From positions 1-6,879 of the forward strand of contig CAMGKS010000065.1 of the NCBI GenBank assembly GCA_946056785.1: a stretch of 6,879 bases of DNA, given 5' to 3'. Origin of the DNA: an uncultured Clostridia bacterium. Its GTDB lineage: Bacteria; Bacillota; Clostridia; Christensenellales; CAG-917. The notes under the pieces were generated by a model. It was not told the origin of the DNA and made no database searches. It was given only the letters and a program-made list of their open reading frames with translations. Of the stretch, positions 5,628 to 6,879 are shown one piece after another (within the stretch, counting starts at the first letter, position 1; every line of letters starts with the position of its first letter). A program made the position numbers and the translations under genes.

Positions 5628-6878
5628 TTATTTTGCGTTGGAAATTACTTTTACGTTTGCCTCGCCCACTATATTTTTAAGTCGCAAAACAAAATCGTCG
5701 CTAAGTTCGACGCCGCCGCTGAACGCCAATGCCTGCGGCTTTCCTCCGAGTTCGGCTTTGATGACTACGGACGTATCGCCCGGGAACCTTTTTAAGAAAT
5801 TTATAACGACGTCAAGCATTCCTCGGTCGCAGACTCTGACGTAAAGTTTCTCCGTTTCTTTTTTAGAATCGCTTTCAGCTTTCACGGCTTTATTATCTTT
5901 GCTTTCCTTTTCGGCGTATGGCGTATCCTTTACCCATAAATCGATTGAGTCTATTACAAGTTTAGGCTCGTTTTCGACTTTCATGTCCAGCCTTCCCGAT
6001 ACGATAACGGGAGACTCGGTTTGCAACAACGCCTGATTTTTCTCAAAAGATTTTCCGAACATGGCAAAAGAAATTACACCGGTAAAATCTTCTATACGTC
6101 CCGTTGCGAATTTCGTATTACTCTTTGAAAGCCGTTTTTCAAAACTGCCGATAATACCGCCGAATCGTACCGCTTTTCCTTCAAGGTCTCCGTTTGCCGA
6201 CAAAGTCGTGTTGCCGTCCTCGTCCTCACTTTCGACAAACAACTCTTCGGTCGAGAAATTGAAACCTGCAGTGTTTCCTCTGTATTCGTCAAGCGGATGC
6301 CCCGAAACGTACATTCCCAAAACTTCTTTTTCGAATTGCAGTTTTTGCGACTTATCATATTCCGGAAGTTCGGTATAATTTACGGGAACGTCCTCGATTA
6401 AATCGTCGAACAACGATATTTGATTTGCCGACGTATTTTTCCGCAATGCCATTTCGCTGTCGACGATCTTTTCATAACTCGCTATAAGAGTTGCACGGGT
6501 CTTGTTAAAGCAATCTAACGCTCCGCCCTTAATAAGACTTTCTAACATTCGCTTGTTTATTTCAGGATTGCGGCTGACAAGGTCACGGATATCTTTATAA
6601 TCGCCGTTCTGTTTACGCTCGCTTAATATGCTTTCCATCGCCGCTTCGCCCATGTTTTTTATGCCGTTTAAACCGTATCTCATTCCGTTGCCTTCGATTG
6701 TAAACAGTTTGGACGATTTGTTTATATCCGGCGGATAAATTTCATAACCGCTGTCTTTAATATAATTTACGTAATGTTTTACTTCTTCCGCACTCGATAT
6801 TCTGTTGTTTGGCCTGCAAGCCCCCACGATTTTGCAGCCCTCCCTTTGTGGGAATCTAATGCCCCTCAAAAAAGATGG
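5628..6878 (-). CDS. dnaE: DNA polymerase III subunit alpha, C-terminal part (partial at the window edge)
   Basis: This is the C-terminal third of a replicative DnaE polymerase; the PHP and polymerase active-site domains are not in the window. Numbering from the TTG at 6869: PPDIN at 46-50, RYGLNGIKNMGE at 64-75, the HhH DNA-binding region at about 93-120, QISLF at 150-154 (fits the beta-clamp binding motif), the conserved EKEVLGMYVSGHPLDEY at 180-196, an OB fold at about 235-312, and a C-terminal domain with RFPGDT at 361-366. A charged linker lies at 316-341. The TTG is not a real start, since the frame stays open to the edge and full DnaE is over 1,100 residues. The first ~20 residues do not resemble DnaE; recognisable similarity begins near NNRISSAEEV (from ~6809). 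The gene is either disrupted or artificially joined there. Confidence 0.92.
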   Translation of the reverse strand, partial: PSFLRGIRFPQREGCKIVGACRPNNRISSAEEVKHYVNYIKDSGYEIYPPDINKSSKLFTIEGNGMRYGLNGIKNMGEAAMESILSERKQNGDYKDIRDLVSRNPEINKRMLESLIKGGALDCFNKTRATLIASYEKIVDSEMALRKNTSANQISLFDDLIEDVPVNYTELPEYDKSQKLQFEKEVLGMYVSGHPLDEYRGNTAGFNFSTEELFVESEDEDGNTTLSANGDLEGKAVRFGGIIGSFEKRLSKSNTKFATGRIEDFTGVISFAMFGKSFEKNQALLQTESPVIVSGRLDMKVENEPKLVIDSIDLWVKDTPYAEKESKDNKAVKAESDSKKETEKLYVRVCDRGMLDVVINFLKRFPGDTSVVIKAELGGKPQALAFSGGVELSDDFVLRLKNIVGEANVKVISNAK

Positions 6879-6879
6879 C
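6810..6879. other. foreign-looking terminal segment fused to dnaE
   Basis: These ~70 bases lie in frame with dnaE but encode a Gly/Arg/Cys-rich stretch (GIRFPQREGCKIVGACRP) where DnaE should have the conserved region before the PPDIN block. The segment is visibly more GC-rich than the neighbouring dnaE, with C and G runs. It contains short inverted repeats: CTGCAA/TTGCAG (6814-6819, 6832-6837) and CCCAC/GTGGG (6823-6827, 6848-6852). It could be the end of a dispersed repeat or mobile element inserted in dnaE, or a chimeric assembly end. I cannot identify it. Confidence 0.5.

Noticed and set aside
6867..6869. TTG as the start of the dnaE reading frame
   Set aside because: No ribosome site is present, the frame is open to the edge, and the protein lacks two thirds of DnaE, so the TTG is only the first start-like codon in a truncated frame.

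Overview
The window looks like a chromosomal segment from a low-to-moderate GC Bacillota of the Clostridia type, probably an uncultured gut-type anaerobe. The evidence is a dnaE-pfkA adjacency typical of Bacillota, strong AGGAGG-like ribosome sites, a sigma-A-type promoter, AT-rich intergenic DNA, and a clostridial-type pyrophosphate phosphofructokinase. The exact lineage is inference. All five recognisable genes lie on the minus strand, so transcription runs from the right edge to the left.

From right to left: the 3' part of dnaE (replicative DNA polymerase III alpha: HhH region, clamp-binding motif, OB fold and C-terminal domain) enters from the right edge. Its last ~70 bases before the edge do not look like DnaE, so there is a junction near 6810. 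Just after the dnaE stop is a very good promoter (TTGACC-17-TATTAT with an extended -10) with a 13-bp palindrome at the predicted transcription start. This promoter drives an ATP-type 6-phosphofructokinase gene (pfkA), followed 11 bases later by a second phosphofructokinase with pyrophosphate-type signatures (GGNDS and PKTIDND). A terminator-like hairpin follows, its U-tract abutting the ribosome site of a GPH-family (MelB-like) sugar:cation symporter gene. After a weak hairpin and a 29-bp tandem AT-rich repeat comes a cytoplasmic Dcr2-like metallophosphoesterase. The final 295 bases hold no convincing gene.

Functionally, the central block is a sugar-uptake and upper-glycolysis module. The symporter would bring in a glycoside or sugar, and the two phosphofructokinases would perform the same step (fructose-6-P to fructose-1,6-P2) with different phosphoryl donors, ATP (one-way, probably allosteric) and PPi (reversible, ATP-saving). 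The phosphoesterase has no evident metabolic link to them.

I see no CRISPR array, tRNA, rRNA, complete mobile element or obviously novel system. The points most worth a second look are the dnaE junction, the paired ATP/PPi phosphofructokinases with an altered substrate-site arginine in the ATP enzyme, and the regulatory DNA around them.
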